From assembly GCA_036488725.1 (NCBI GenBank), contig DASXHD010000043.1:12725-76724 (forward strand): a stretch of 64,000 bases of DNA. Direction: 5' to 3'. Below are positions 8,543 through 17,434 of this stretch, piece after piece (position 1 is the first letter of the stretch; each line of letters begins with the position of its first letter). The position numbers and the translations under genes were made by a program. The stretch is from DASXHD01 sp036488725 (GTDB taxonomy: Bacteria; Myxococcota_A; Polyangia; Polyangiales; Polyangiaceae). Under the pieces are notes generated by a model. It was given only the letters and a program-made list of their open reading frames with translations, was not told the origin of the DNA and did no database searches.

Positions 8543-10299
8543 CAACCTTCTTCTGCACCACTTTCGACGGAGTCGCCAACTTCTGGGCGATCCATGCGCT
8601 CCGGCGCCGAGATGCCGAGGAGGCCGAGGGCCGAGGCGTAGACGGTTCGCATCGCGTCGACCCAGCCGAGCCGCGCGCGCATGAGCTCCGTGTCCCAGCT
8701 CGTCCGCCACGCGCCGCTCTCGCGGAGCGATTTGGGCGGAACGATCGGGTCGCTCTTGTGGAGCGTGTAGTAGCTCTGAAAATCGCGCGCGAGCTCTTGG
8801 ACGAAGAAGAGGACGCGGTGCGGCTCGCGCGCTTCGGCCGCTTGGGTGACGATTTGCGTGTAGTCTGCAAGCTTTCGCACGAGGGCGAGCTCGTCGTCGC
8901 CGGTCAGCCTCGAGAAGTCGCGCCCGGGCTGGACGCCGAGGTCGGCCGCGACGCGGAGGATCGAGCAGAGCCGCGCGTGGCCGTATTGAACGTAGAAGAC
9001 CGGGTTATCGAGGCTGTTTTTCTTGGCGAGCTCGACGTCGAACTCGACGTTCGTGTTCGCGCTGCGCGAGAGATAATAGAACCGTAGCGCGTCGGCGCCC
9101 GCGCCCGACCGGCCCGCGGCGGCGTCGATCTCGTCGGTGAGCTCGTCGATCGTCACGATGTTGCCCGCCCGTTTGCTCGACTTCACGAGCTCGCCGTTTC
9201 GATAAATGAAGACGAGCTGAAAAAGGAGCGCCTCGAAGCGGTCGGCCGGTAAGCCGAGGGCCTCGAGCGAATTTTTGATTCGCGCGACGTAACCGTGGTG
9301 GTCGGCGCCGAGCACGTTGACGAGCCGGTCGTAGCCCCGCGAGATTTTATCGGCGTGGTACGCAATGTCGCTCGCGAAATAGGTGAAGACGCCGTCGGAT
9401 TTGCGGACGACGCGGTCTTTGTCGTCTTGGTCGCCTTTGCCGACGAAGAACGTCGCGCCGTCTTTTTCGACGAGATAGTTGCCGGCGCGGAGCTGTTCGA
9501 GCGCGACGCCGACCGCGCCCCACTCGTGGAGCGAGGACTCGCTGAACCAGACGTCGAATCGCACGCCGAGGCCCGCGAGCGTTTTGCGAATGCCGCGCAT
9601 CATGAGCATGACGCACGTGCGCGCGAGCTCGGCGTCGGATTTTTCGAGCGCGCCGAGCGACCGCGCGTGCTCGGCGACTTCGCGCACGTAGTCACCTTGA
9701 TAACCGCCCTCGGGGACCGGCTTGCTCGCGGCGACGGCGCGCACGCTCTCGGCGAAGAGACGCACTTGGTTGCCGAAGTCGTTGATGTAGTACTCGCGCA
9801 CGACGCGATTGCCGGTCGCTTCGAGGAGGCGCGCGACGGCGTCGCCGTAGACCGCGCCGCGACCGTGCGAAACGAGGAGCGGGCCGGTCGGGTTCGCGCT
9901 GACGAACTCGACGTCGATGCGCTCGCGCGTCGCCGACGGCGCGCGGCCGTAGCCGTTTCCCAGCCGCAGAATTTCGTCGAGCTCGGCGTGGAGGAGCGCC
10001 GGCTTGATGCGGAGATTCACGAAGCCTGGGCCGGCGACGTCCGCCGAGGCGACGGCTTCGCTCGACACGAGCGCTTTCACGAGCGCGTCGGCGATCGCGC
10101 GCGGCGGCATGCCGGCGAGCTTCGTGAGCACCATCGCCGCGTTGGTCGCGTAGTCGCCGTGCTCGGCGCGCTTCGGCCGCTCGAGCGTGAAGGTCGCGCT
10201 CGCCGCCGTGTCGGCCGTCAGCTTTCCGAGCTGCCCGGTCTTCGCCAGCGTCGCGATCTCCGCCGAAAGCGCCGCCCTCAACCGATCCACAATGCTCAT
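8542..10299 (-). CDS. argS: Arginyl-tRNA synthetase
   Basis: Charges tRNA-Arg. The 585-residue product matches the class I ArgRS length. It has an N-terminal additional domain, the ArgRS version of the HIGH site (ANPTGPLLVSHGRGA), YYINDFGNQ, and KSSKRAGN in the KMSKS position, then a DALR-type anticodon-binding domain. ATG at 10299 is preceded by AGGAAG. The gene follows the pabB stop by 11 bases and overlaps the SPOR gene, giving the order pabB-argS-SPOR. Confidence 0.97.
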   Translation of the reverse strand: MSIVDRLRAALSAEIATLAKTGQLGKLTADTAASATFTLERPKRAEHGDYATNAAMVLTKLAGMPPRAIADALVKALVSSEAVASADVAGPGFVNLRIKPALLHAELDEILRLGNGYGRAPSATRERIDVEFVSANPTGPLLVSHGRGAVYGDAVARLLEATGNRVVREYYINDFGNQVRLFAESVRAVAASKPVPEGGYQGDYVREVAEHARSLGALEKSDAELARTCVMLMMRGIRKTLAGLGVRFDVWFSESSLHEWGAVGVALEQLRAGNYLVEKDGATFFVGKGDQDDKDRVVRKSDGVFTYFASDIAYHADKISRGYDRLVNVLGADHHGYVARIKNSLEALGLPADRFEALLFQLVFIYRNGELVKSSKRAGNIVTIDELTDEIDAAAGRSGAGADALRFYYLSRSANTNVEFDVELAKKNSLDNPVFYVQYGHARLCSILRVAADLGVQPGRDFSRLTGDDELALVRKLADYTQIVTQAAEAREPHRVLFFVQELARDFQSYYTLHKSDPIVPPKSLRESGAWRTSWDTELMRARLGWVDAMRTVYASALGLLGISAPERMDRPEVGDSVESGAEEG

Positions 10300-10310
10300 C
10301 GCGTCTCTTC

Positions 10311-11573
10311 CTAGTCCAACAACTGTTTCGCTTTCCACTCGGTTTCGTCCACCTCGCGCGCCGGATCGCTGCCGGCAACGATGCCGCCGCCCGTGAAATA
10401 TTCGAGCACGCGGTCGCGGCGCGAGAGGACGGCGGTGCGGATCGCCATCGCGAGGACGAGCCCGCCGTCGCGTCCGACGTAGCCGACCGCGCCGGTGTAG
10501 AGCCCGCGGCGCTCGGCTTCGAGCTCCGCAATGATTTCCATGGCTCGCACCTTCGGAGCTCCGGTGACGCTTCCACATGGAATCATCGCCGAGACGACGC
10601 GCGAGAGATCCACGTCAACGTCGCGAGACGCGACGATTTCGTGGGCGCGGCTCAGCACCGTACGCGACGCGAGCGTGCGTGGCTCGCCGAGGACGCGCAC
10701 GCTGCCCGTTCGAGCGACGCGTCCGAGATCGTTGCGATGGAGATCGACGGCCATCACGAGCTCCGAGCGTTCTTTGTCGCTCGCCTCGAGCTCGCGGCGC
10801 ATCGCTTCGTCGGATTCGGCGTCGGCGCCGCGAGGGCGCGTGCCTTTGATGGGCGCGGTGCGGAGCGCGCCGCCGCGGGCCTCGAGCGCGAGCTCGGGGC
10901 TCGTTCCGATCACGACGAGGTCATCGTCCATTTCCCAAAGGACGCTCCACGGGGACGGAGCCTTACCGAAGATCTTCCCGAAAAGATCGATCGGTGCGCC
11001 CTCGGCGTCGAAATCGAGCCGGCGCGCGAGGTTGACTTGATAGACGTCGCCACGCGCGATGAGCTCGAGCGCAGCGCGCACGCGCGCTTCGTGAACGGCG
11101 CGCGGCTCGAACGGCCGCGCGCGCAAAACGAAATCGCGCGGCTCGCGTGCCCCGCGCCGCGCGGCGCGAAAGAGTCGCTCGCAGGCCGCCGCGTCGTCGC
11201 CTTCGATCGCGACCTCGCCGGTGAAAAGATCGACGCGAATGACCGCGTCGTAACGATTCCAGCGGGACCTGCCGATCCGCGGGGCCGGCCGGCGCTCGTG
11301 TCCGCGTCGCTCGAGCGCGCGGACCGCCTCGTACGGAACGACGCCGATCCATCGCGGCGCCGCCGCGTGCCCCGCCCAGCCGCGATCCGACGCGGACGAC
11401 GGAACGAGGTCTTCGCTGATCTCGATCGGCTCGCACGCGACGAACGCGAAGCGCGCGTCGTCGGGGCGCATCGCCGCATCGGGCGCGCTCGCGAGCACCG
11501 CGAGCCCCGGTCGCCCTTCGAGCGCACGCGCGAGCGCGAGCGGATCGGCCGGCAGCGGGACGCGTCGAATCAC
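10311..11573 (-). CDS. pabB: Aminodeoxychorismate synthase component I (chorismate-binding enzyme)
   Basis: A 420-residue chorismate-utilising enzyme for folate synthesis, adding ammonia from a PabA partner to chorismate. The C-terminal chorismate-binding domain has GDVYQVNLARR, the APIKGTRPRG motif and CGSVTGAPKVRAMEI, plus GYVGRDGG and FTGGGIVAGS. Lys in PIKGT, where anthranilate synthase has Ala, favours PabB over TrpE. The start GTG 11573 is inferred from where homology begins; an upstream frame exists but is arginine-rich. No PabA is in the window. Confidence 0.9.
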   Translation of the reverse strand: MIRRVPLPADPLALARALEGRPGLAVLASAPDAAMRPDDARFAFVACEPIEISEDLVPSSASDRGWAGHAAAPRWIGVVPYEAVRALERRGHERRPAPRIGRSRWNRYDAVIRVDLFTGEVAIEGDDAAACERLFRAARRGAREPRDFVLRARPFEPRAVHEARVRAALELIARGDVYQVNLARRLDFDAEGAPIDLFGKIFGKAPSPWSVLWEMDDDLVVIGTSPELALEARGGALRTAPIKGTRPRGADAESDEAMRRELEASDKERSELVMAVDLHRNDLGRVARTGSVRVLGEPRTLASRTVLSRAHEIVASRDVDVDLSRVVSAMIPCGSVTGAPKVRAMEIIAELEAERRGLYTGAVGYVGRDGGLVLAMAIRTAVLSRRDRVLEYFTGGGIVAGSDPAREVDETEWKAKQLLD

Positions 11574-11621
11574 GCGCGCGATGTAGCACGCCCGCGTCGG
11601 GGCTGTGATAGACAGACGCGC

Positions 11622-13010
11622 GTGGCCCGCACGCGCACGCTCGTGAGTTTCGCTGCTTTCAGCGTGGCGTGCGCATCGCCGAGCGCGACGATTTCGGTGA
11701 CCGTCGGCCCTGACGCCGGCCCGCCCGGCTGCACGAGCGACGCGCTCACGCGCGCTCCCGCGGTCGCGACGTTCGAGCTCGATGCCGTCGGTCACGACGG
11801 CTCCCGTCAAACGCTCGCCGATGGCGGGATTGCGCAGGCGAACGTCGACCTGGGCGACGTCGCCGAAGAAGCGATCGCATCGCTCCAGCTCACCGGGCGC
11901 GACGCCTCGAACAACGCGGTCCTCTTCGGTGCGACGCCTTTCGTCCAGCTCGGGGCGCTCGACGGCGCGACCATCCCGCTCTTCGTCCAACGCAAAGGCG
12001 AGTTCGCGTGCATGCCGGGCGCGATCGCCGACGGCCGTACGGCGCCGCTCCTCGCCGCGAACCCGCGCGGCATTTACTACGGTGGCGGCACGATCACCGG
12101 CGCGACCGGAAATCCGGTCTTCGGCGGCTACGACTTGCTCTTTCTCGATGGCTTCGCGACTACCTGCGACGTCGGCGTGGCCGCGCGGTCGCTCTCGCTC
12201 GTCGAGCTCACGAACCAAACGAGCGACGGCGACTCTGCCGTCGCGGCGCTCATCGCCGACAACGCGATCTACGAGCTGGGCCTCCCAAGCTGCGGCTTCT
12301 CCGAGATCAAAGACTCGGATCTCGCCGACGGCGGGACGCTGAAATCGTGGAGCGAGGTCGCGGGCGGACGCGCGATCAACGGCGACGACGGCACCGGTTT
12401 CGTCGTCGGTCCGAGCAAGCTCGACGCGACCTCGAACACCATCGTGTCGTTTCCTACGACCGGCGCCGACGGCGGCCCACCGAGGGCAACGGTCGCGTTC
12501 GCGGCGAAGCGCCAAGGCGCGGCGGTCGCCTGGTTGCCGAATGGTGGCATCTTCATCTACGGCGGCGCGGCCGAGCCGGGCGCGCCGGGTATCGAAATTC
12601 TGAACTCGACGCTGGCTGCGTCGAAGCTCGGCGACTATCCCCTCGACCCCGTGCAAGGTCTCGCCGCCGCGCAGCTCGATGGCACGCACATGATCGTCGC
12701 CGGCGACATGCAACCGCCGCGCGTCGTCGACGTCACGTGCGAGGGCGGATGCGCAACGACGCCGTGGGGCCAGGGGCTGCCGATGACGCTCTCTTCTCCG
12801 TCGCTCTTCCCGCTCGGCGGGGGCGCGTTTCTCATCGTCGGCGACGACGCGACCGGCGCGACGCACGCGTTCCGCATGACCGAAACCGACGCGCCGAAAG
12901 AAGTCCTGCTCAGAATTCCGCGCATCGGCGCGCGCGCGGTTCAGACCGAGACGGGCGAAGTCATCATCCTCGGCGGTGGGAGCGACGTGCCCGAGAGCTA
13001 CTTCGACTGA
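11622..13010 (+). CDS. Lipoprotein, probable beta-propeller (kelch-like)
   Basis: A 462-residue lipoprotein: GTG start, signal sequence VARTRTLVSFAAF and lipobox SVAC. The mature chain repeats a pattern of GG doublets and short strands (GGGTITGATGNPVFGGYD, GGIFIYGGAAEPG, GEVIILGGGSDVPES), as seen in kelch/galactose-oxidase propellers of myxobacterial surface proteins. No enzymatic site was recognised. It is divergent from pabB (48 bases between starts) and its last 47 bases overlap the convergent TIGR03790-like gene. Confidence 0.75.
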   Translation: MARTRTLVSFAAFSVACASPSATISVTVGPDAGPPGCTSDALTRAPAVATFELDAVGHDGSRQTLADGGIAQANVDLGDVAEEAIASLQLTGRDASNNAVLFGATPFVQLGALDGATIPLFVQRKGEFACMPGAIADGRTAPLLAANPRGIYYGGGTITGATGNPVFGGYDLLFLDGFATTCDVGVAARSLSLVELTNQTSDGDSAVAALIADNAIYELGLPSCGFSEIKDSDLADGGTLKSWSEVAGGRAINGDDGTGFVVGPSKLDATSNTIVSFPTTGADGGPPRATVAFAAKRQGAAVAWLPNGGIFIYGGAAEPGAPGIEILNSTLAASKLGDYPLDPVQGLAAAQLDGTHMIVAGDMQPPRVVDVTCEGGCATTPWGQGLPMTLSSPSLFPLGGGAFLIVGDDATGATHAFRMTETDAPKEVLLRIPRIGARAVQTETGEVIILGGGSDVPESYFD

Positions 13011-14601
13011 CGAAGAGTCCGAGCGCGAGCGCGAGCGCGGCGAGCGACGAAACGTTCGAGCGCGCGCCGGCCGCGTCGCAGGAGCAACCGCCGCCTCCGC
13101 CGTCGGCCGTTCCGCCGTCGGCGCCCGCCTCGTCGATCCCTCCGTCGGCCGAGCCGCACGTCGCCGCGCCGGACGCGGAGCCCGTCGCGTGAATCGCGCT
13201 CCAGCCCTTCGGCGGAAACTTCGCGAGCCCCGCGGTACCCGTCTTCGTTTGCGCGACCGCGAGGATCTGCACGGACTTCGCCGGAAGCTTTACACATGAA
13301 GTAATCGTGTCGGCGTCGGCCTCCGCCACCGAGACGCCGTCGACGTAGAGCGCGATGTGGCCGATGCCCGCGCCGCTCGTGTCGGTCGCGGTCGCGGTGA
13401 TGGTGGTCGCGTCGGATTGCGTCGCGCCATCGGCGATGCCGGTGAGCGTCACGGTCGGACGCTTCGCGTACGGCGCGAGCATCGGGTCGCCGAGCACCAG
13501 GTTTTTCCAATACTGATACGGAAGCCAGCGGAAATAAGCCTCCGCGAGCGGCGCGCCCTCGACGTAATCGACGATGAGAAGCCGCCGCGGAAAGACGTTG
13601 TTGAGCGGCTCGTCGACCGTTCCGTGCGCGCCGGACGCGCCTTTTTCGACCCATCGCGCGATCGAAACTTGCGACTCGCCCGTCGCCGCGAAATTCTGCG
13701 GCACCGCGCCGAAGCTCGTGAGGTTGTCGACGAGGCTGCCGGGCAAGTACGTGTTGCCTTCGATCGTCTGGCCGAGCGACGCGGTGCCGACGAAAAACGA
13801 CGCGAGCGTTTGCCCGGTGAGGTCCGAGTTGAACGGGACCTCTTGCGCGTCGGTGAAGCCGAGCGTTTTCAGCTTTTGGATGATCGTCGGGAAGTCGCCG
13901 TCGAGCACGTTGCGCGCCGAGTCGGCGCCGTCCATGAACATGAACGTGCCCTTCGCGCCGCCGGTTTTTTCGGCCGCGGTCGCGGTGTCGATGAGCATTT
14001 GCGCGTCGGCCTTCGAGCGACCGGTGAGCATCGTCACGAGGAGCGGTTTCCAATTCACGCCGCCGCTCACAACCGAATAGCCCGCGTGAAACGGACCGGT
14101 CAGCGAGACGAGCGGGTTCGGCCACGCGGCGCCGTAACAAGGCGAGCCGCAGTTCACGACGGTGCCCGGGTCTTGCCCGAGGAGCGGCCCGCCGCCCGCG
14201 TCGCCCGCTGCGAGCGTCGATTCCCAAGTCGCGAGCGCCGCGGCGAGCGAGATGTTCGTCGTGCCGCTCGAGATGGGCACGACCACGCGCAGCGGAACGC
14301 CGCGCATGACGACGACCGCTTCGATGCGATCGTGAACGCCGTTTTGCGTGAGACACGCCTCGAGCGGCGCGAGGATTTTCGTCTGATAGTCGCTCAGCGA
14401 GACGTCGTCGGTCTGCGGGATGCCCGGGATTTTGCAGACCTGGCGATCCGGAACGGCGCGCGCGGCGGCGTACGAATCGGCGAGCGACGCGCTCTGGGCG
14501 TCGTCGGCGCTCGCGAGAACCGCGACCGAATCGGGCCCCGGAAAGGCAGAGGCAGACGACTCGACCGCGAGAATTGCCAATCCAAGGAGGAAGCGCCGCA
14601 C
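12964..14601 (-). CDS. TIGR03790-like secreted protein with MYXO-CTERM-type tail
   Basis: A 545-residue exported protein. N-terminal signal (MRRFLLGLAILAVESSASA, GTG start), then a region starting GPDSVAVLASADD... and DRQVCKIPGIPQTDDVS, typical of the TIGR03790 family seen in myxobacteria and Planctomycetes. An Ig-like segment (PTVTLTGIADGATQSD) precedes a Gly/Asp-rich linker and CSCDAAGARSN followed by one transmembrane helix and an Arg-rich end, the MYXO-CTERM layout of Cys motif, helix and basic tail that directs processing and surface attachment. Function unknown. The start is 29 bases from the divergent cysteine protease gene. Confidence 0.85.
   Translation of the reverse strand: MRRFLLGLAILAVESSASAFPGPDSVAVLASADDAQSASLADSYAAARAVPDRQVCKIPGIPQTDDVSLSDYQTKILAPLEACLTQNGVHDRIEAVVVMRGVPLRVVVPISSGTTNISLAAALATWESTLAAGDAGGGPLLGQDPGTVVNCGSPCYGAAWPNPLVSLTGPFHAGYSVVSGGVNWKPLLVTMLTGRSKADAQMLIDTATAAEKTGGAKGTFMFMDGADSARNVLDGDFPTIIQKLKTLGFTDAQEVPFNSDLTGQTLASFFVGTASLGQTIEGNTYLPGSLVDNLTSFGAVPQNFAATGESQVSIARWVEKGASGAHGTVDEPLNNVFPRRLLIVDYVEGAPLAEAYFRWLPYQYWKNLVLGDPMLAPYAKRPTVTLTGIADGATQSDATTITATATDTSGAGIGHIALYVDGVSVAEADADTITSCVKLPAKSVQILAVAQTKTGTAGLAKFPPKGWSAIHATGSASGAATCGSADGGIDEAGADGGTADGGGGGCSCDAAGARSNVSSLAALALALGLFVSRSSSRARRSHRRG
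13285..13306. other. A/T-rich intragenic island with TTAC-N7-GTAA palindrome
   Basis: Inside the TIGR03790-like gene, about 22 bases are strikingly A/T-rich in a G/C-rich gene. They contain a perfect TTAC (13290-13293), 7-base spacer and GTAA (13301-13304). On the coding strand they give rare codons (TCA TGT GTA AAG CTT). It resembles a protein-binding site but only one copy was seen. Confidence 0.4.
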
Positions 14602-14630
14602 GGCCTCGAGGCTACGGTATTCTCCACCTG

Positions 14631-16106
14631 GTGTTGAAACGAATCGTCGCCGCGCTCGCGCTCGTCGCCTGCCAAACGAGCGGCGCGTCCACGCAGCCGA
14701 CCGCCGACGCGGGCGCGGCGCAAGTGGCGCCGAACGAAAAGGGCGCCCCCAAAGCGCCGCCGCCGCTCAAGGTCGTCCGCGCGCCGGTGCCGCCGCTGCC
14801 CGATTTGCCGGAGCTTCAGAATCACGAGCCGCCGCAGTCGATTCCGCTCGAAGCGCGGCTCGGCGCGCTCACCGCGCGATGTCGCAACGTCTGGGACGGC
14901 ACCGAGGTGGTCGCGAGCTCGTGCGCGAAAGCCGCGCTCATGGGCGGCGCCAAAGAAGGCGCGACGCCCCTCATCACGCACGCGACCCTCCGCGGCGGCC
15001 CGAAGGTGCCCGTCATGCTGCCCGCGGTGATCGATCATCGCTTCGACGGCACCGAGGGCCCGGTGCGCAATCAGGCGAGCGTTCCGGCGTGCACCGCGTT
15101 CGCCGAAGCGGCCGCGCTCGATCATGCGCTCGCGCGCTGGTCGCAAAAACCCCCGCACGTCTCGGTGATGGAGCTCTGGTCGCGCTACCACACGGCCGCC
15201 GAACAAAACGCGATCGACTCGAACGTGAGCCAGCCGGTCTGCGCCGAAGAGGACTGGCCGTTCGCGATCCCCGAGGCGACGAGCTGGCTGCCGTGCGACG
15301 AGGTCGCCAACAAAAAGAAATACGGCTGCGGCCAAGCGGTCAACGACGGGCACGCCAAACGCGCCGACGCGCGGCCGGTCGCCCACGTGACGCGCGTCGT
15401 CTTCCTGAAGCAGCCCGACGCCGCCGCGCTTCGCACGATCCTCGCCGCCGGCCAAGACGTCGTCGTCACGATGTCGATCCCGAATGCGTTCGTGCCGCGA
15501 GGCCGCCCGGGCGCGCGCTACATCCCGCATTACACGAGCGTGCAAAACGATCAGGTCGGCCACGCCATGGTCCTCGCCGGCTACGCCCACTTCGCGCACG
15601 GCACCTATTTTCTGCTGCACAACAGCTGGGGCCCGATGTGGGGCGACGGCGGCTACGCGTGGATTCACGAAGCCACGCTCGCGAAGTGGACGCGCGAGTA
15701 TCTCATCATCGACGCCGAGCCGACCTCGGTGGACGGAAGAAAACCGGTCCGCGCGCGCGGCGAGACGACGTGCGAGGGCGAGCTCGTGCCCGACTCGCTC
15801 GGCGGCAAGTGCGCGCCGCGTTGCGCCGACGGCAGCCCGCGTCACGACGGCGTCTGTCCCGCCGCGAAGAACCCGTGCCCCGCCGGCTACGTCAACCTCA
15901 CCGGCACGTGCGTCATCGCCGCGCCGACGACGAGCGGCACCGATCCGCAGAGCGGCATCGCGTGGCGCTGCGGCGCGGGAGGCTGCACGTACGATCTCCC
16001 GCGCGCGGTCGACCCGTCGTGCACGGGCAACACGTGCCGCGTCTCGTGCCCCGCGCCGGATTATCGCCCCGCCCGCGAAGGCGACCACGTCACGTGCATT
16101 TACTGA
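14631..16106 (+). CDS. Papain-family (C1A) cysteine protease lipoprotein
   Basis: A 491-residue lipoprotein with a papain-like domain. Signal and lipobox: VLKRIVAALALVACQ. The catalytic set is intact: oxyanion Gln and Cys in VRNQASVPACTAFA, His in GHAMVLAGY, Asn in HNSWGPMWGDGGYAW. The Trp that normally follows the Cys is Thr. A Cys-rich C-terminal part (about 110 residues; CAPRCADGSPRHDG, CPAGYVNLTGTC, CGAGGCTYD) resembles small disulphide-linked surface modules. It is probably outer-surface, for predation or protein processing. GTG at 14631 was chosen since it gives a clean signal peptide. Its end overlaps the convergent gene by 17 bases. Confidence 0.88.
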   Translation: MLKRIVAALALVACQTSGASTQPTADAGAAQVAPNEKGAPKAPPPLKVVRAPVPPLPDLPELQNHEPPQSIPLEARLGALTARCRNVWDGTEVVASSCAKAALMGGAKEGATPLITHATLRGGPKVPVMLPAVIDHRFDGTEGPVRNQASVPACTAFAEAAALDHALARWSQKPPHVSVMELWSRYHTAAEQNAIDSNVSQPVCAEEDWPFAIPEATSWLPCDEVANKKKYGCGQAVNDGHAKRADARPVAHVTRVVFLKQPDAAALRTILAAGQDVVVTMSIPNAFVPRGRPGARYIPHYTSVQNDQVGHAMVLAGYAHFAHGTYFLLHNSWGPMWGDGGYAWIHEATLAKWTREYLIIDAEPTSVDGRKPVRARGETTCEGELVPDSLGGKCAPRCADGSPRHDGVCPAAKNPCPAGYVNLTGTCVIAAPTTSGTDPQSGIAWRCGAGGCTYDLPRAVDPSCTGNTCRVSCPAPDYRPAREGDHVTCIY

Positions 16107-16968
16107 TGCCGGCGGCCGTCACCACGGCGTCCTCGAGCGGTGCGGTCGCGGTCGCGCCCGGCCAGACGACGCACCGAACGAGCGGGCCCTCGCCTCGGAC
16201 GGTCGCACCGCCGCCGACGACGGTCGCGTCGAGTCTCACCGGCCCTTCGATTCGGGCGCCCTCGCCGACGAACGAACGGCGCTCCGTCGATGCGAGCCAC
16301 TCGAGATTCGCCCGAAGGTAACCGGCGAGCGATCCGACATCCACGAAATTACGTGCAACATGCACATATAAATCCGCGTTTTTGGCGCCCAAATACGGCA
16401 TGTAACCGTCGCCGACGACGCAGCCCTTGGCCGGAAGCTCGGCGCGCATCCGCGGCCCGATGAAGTGGACTCCGGTGAACAAACCGCCCTGAATTTCCCC
16501 TTCGGCGAAGGAGATCGTTCGGATCCGAACGATCTGTCCGTTTTTCCCGACGCCGATGTTCCCCTCGCCCGCCGGCCGGGGCACGACCGCGAGGGTCGCC
16601 GCTGCCCCGCGGGCCCGATGCGTCGCCATGAGCCCGCCGAGGTCGAGCGAGACGAGCACGTCGCCATTGTGCACGAGGACGTCGCTGTGCCCGAGTCGGG
16701 CCGCCGCTGCCGTGATGCCGCCCGCCGTGCCGAGGAGCTCGTGCTCGCGCGACACGGCGACCCCCACGCCGGCGCAAAAGCGCTCGACCTCGTCGGCGTG
16801 ATGAAATGCGTTGGCGACCACCGGCTCGCAACCCGCCGCGCGGACGGCATCGACCACGTGCGCGAGCATGGGACGGTCGCCGACCGGCACCAGCGGTTTC
16901 GGCGCGAGATCGGTCAGGGGCCGAAGCCGCGTCCCGAGCCCGGCAGCGAGGATCATGGCGGAAGGCAC
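16090..16968 (-). CDS. Sugar-1-phosphate nucleotidyltransferase
   Basis: A 292-residue NTP transferase of the RmlA/ManC-like superfamily, making an NDP-sugar for surface polysaccharide or cell-wall use. The N-terminus MILAAGLGTRLRPLTDLAPKPLVPV carries the GxGxR(L)xPLT nucleotide site and the PKP Lys; LVHNGDVLVSLDL holds the Asp that binds metal. The C-terminus has a short left-handed beta-helix-like part (EGARIEGPVRLDATVVGGG). GTG at 16968 is preferred; ATG at 17034 would add an implausible basic stretch. The sugar cannot be named. One copy of the TGCA motif lies inside (16354-16365). Confidence 0.85.
   Translation of the reverse strand: MPSAMILAAGLGTRLRPLTDLAPKPLVPVGDRPMLAHVVDAVRAAGCEPVVANAFHHADEVERFCAGVGVAVSREHELLGTAGGITAAAARLGHSDVLVHNGDVLVSLDLGGLMATHRARGAAATLAVVPRPAGEGNIGVGKNGQIVRIRTISFAEGEIQGGLFTGVHFIGPRMRAELPAKGCVVGDGYMPYLGAKNADLYVHVARNFVDVGSLAGYLRANLEWLASTERRSFVGEGARIEGPVRLDATVVGGGATVRGEGPLVRCVVWPGATATAPLEDAVVTAAGISKCT
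16354..16365 (+). repeat. TGCA-N3-TGCA motif, copy 1
   Basis: TGCAACATGCAC in an A/T-rich patch inside the nucleotidyltransferase gene. On that gene's strand it lies within codons TTA TAT GTG CAT GTT GCA CGT AAT, unusual for this genome. It is an exact match to copy 5. Confidence 0.7.
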
Positions 16969-17032
16969 GAGCGCGCCCGAGACTATCTCGTTTTCTTGGC
17001 CCCGCGCACGCCGCCGTAGTACCGGACGTGAC

Positions 17033-17434
17033 ATGCGCGTGCGTCTCTTCGTCGGTTTGGCCGCGGTCGCGACGACGGCCGTCGGCGCGCTCTTCGCGTG
17101 CGGCCAAACGGCGGTCGGGTCCGACGCGTGCCAGCAAATCGAGCACGCGCGCTGCTACTGGATCGAGCAGTGTTACGCCGACGCGGCGAACTACGGCTTG
17201 CCCACGCGGCGCAGCGAGTCGTCGTCGCCGGTCGACGATTGCTTTCGTTATTACGACGACGCGTGCCAGCACGGCCTCGTGACGCCGGTCCAGCCGACGA
17301 GCGATCAAGTCGCCGCGTGCGTCACCGCGATCGGCAACGCCACCGACTGCACCATCGTGCAGGCCCCCGAGACCGCCGACGCGTGCGCGTTCCTCACCGC
17401 CGAAGGCGGCGTCGACGCCGGCGACGCGGACTAG
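17033..17434 (+). CDS. Small Cys-rich lipoprotein
   Basis: A 133-residue lipoprotein with signal MRVRLFVGLAAVATTAVGA and lipobox LFAC. Mature part has several Cys residues (DACQQIEHARCYWIEQCYADA, DDCFRYYDDACQ, AACVTAIG, TDCTIV, DACAFL), suggesting a disulphide-stabilised helical module seen in many myxobacterial lipoproteins. Ends in VDAGDAD. Its TAG stop shares the palindrome CTAG (17431-17434) with the stop of the convergent gene. Confidence 0.75.
   Translation: MRVRLFVGLAAVATTAVGALFACGQTAVGSDACQQIEHARCYWIEQCYADAANYGLPTRRSESSSPVDDCFRYYDDACQHGLVTPVQPTSDQVAACVTAIGNATDCTIVQAPETADACAFLTAEGGVDAGDAD

Noticed and set aside
17431..17434. Shared CTAG stop of two convergent genes
   Set aside because: A neat palindrome but convergent stops of this type are common in compact genomes.
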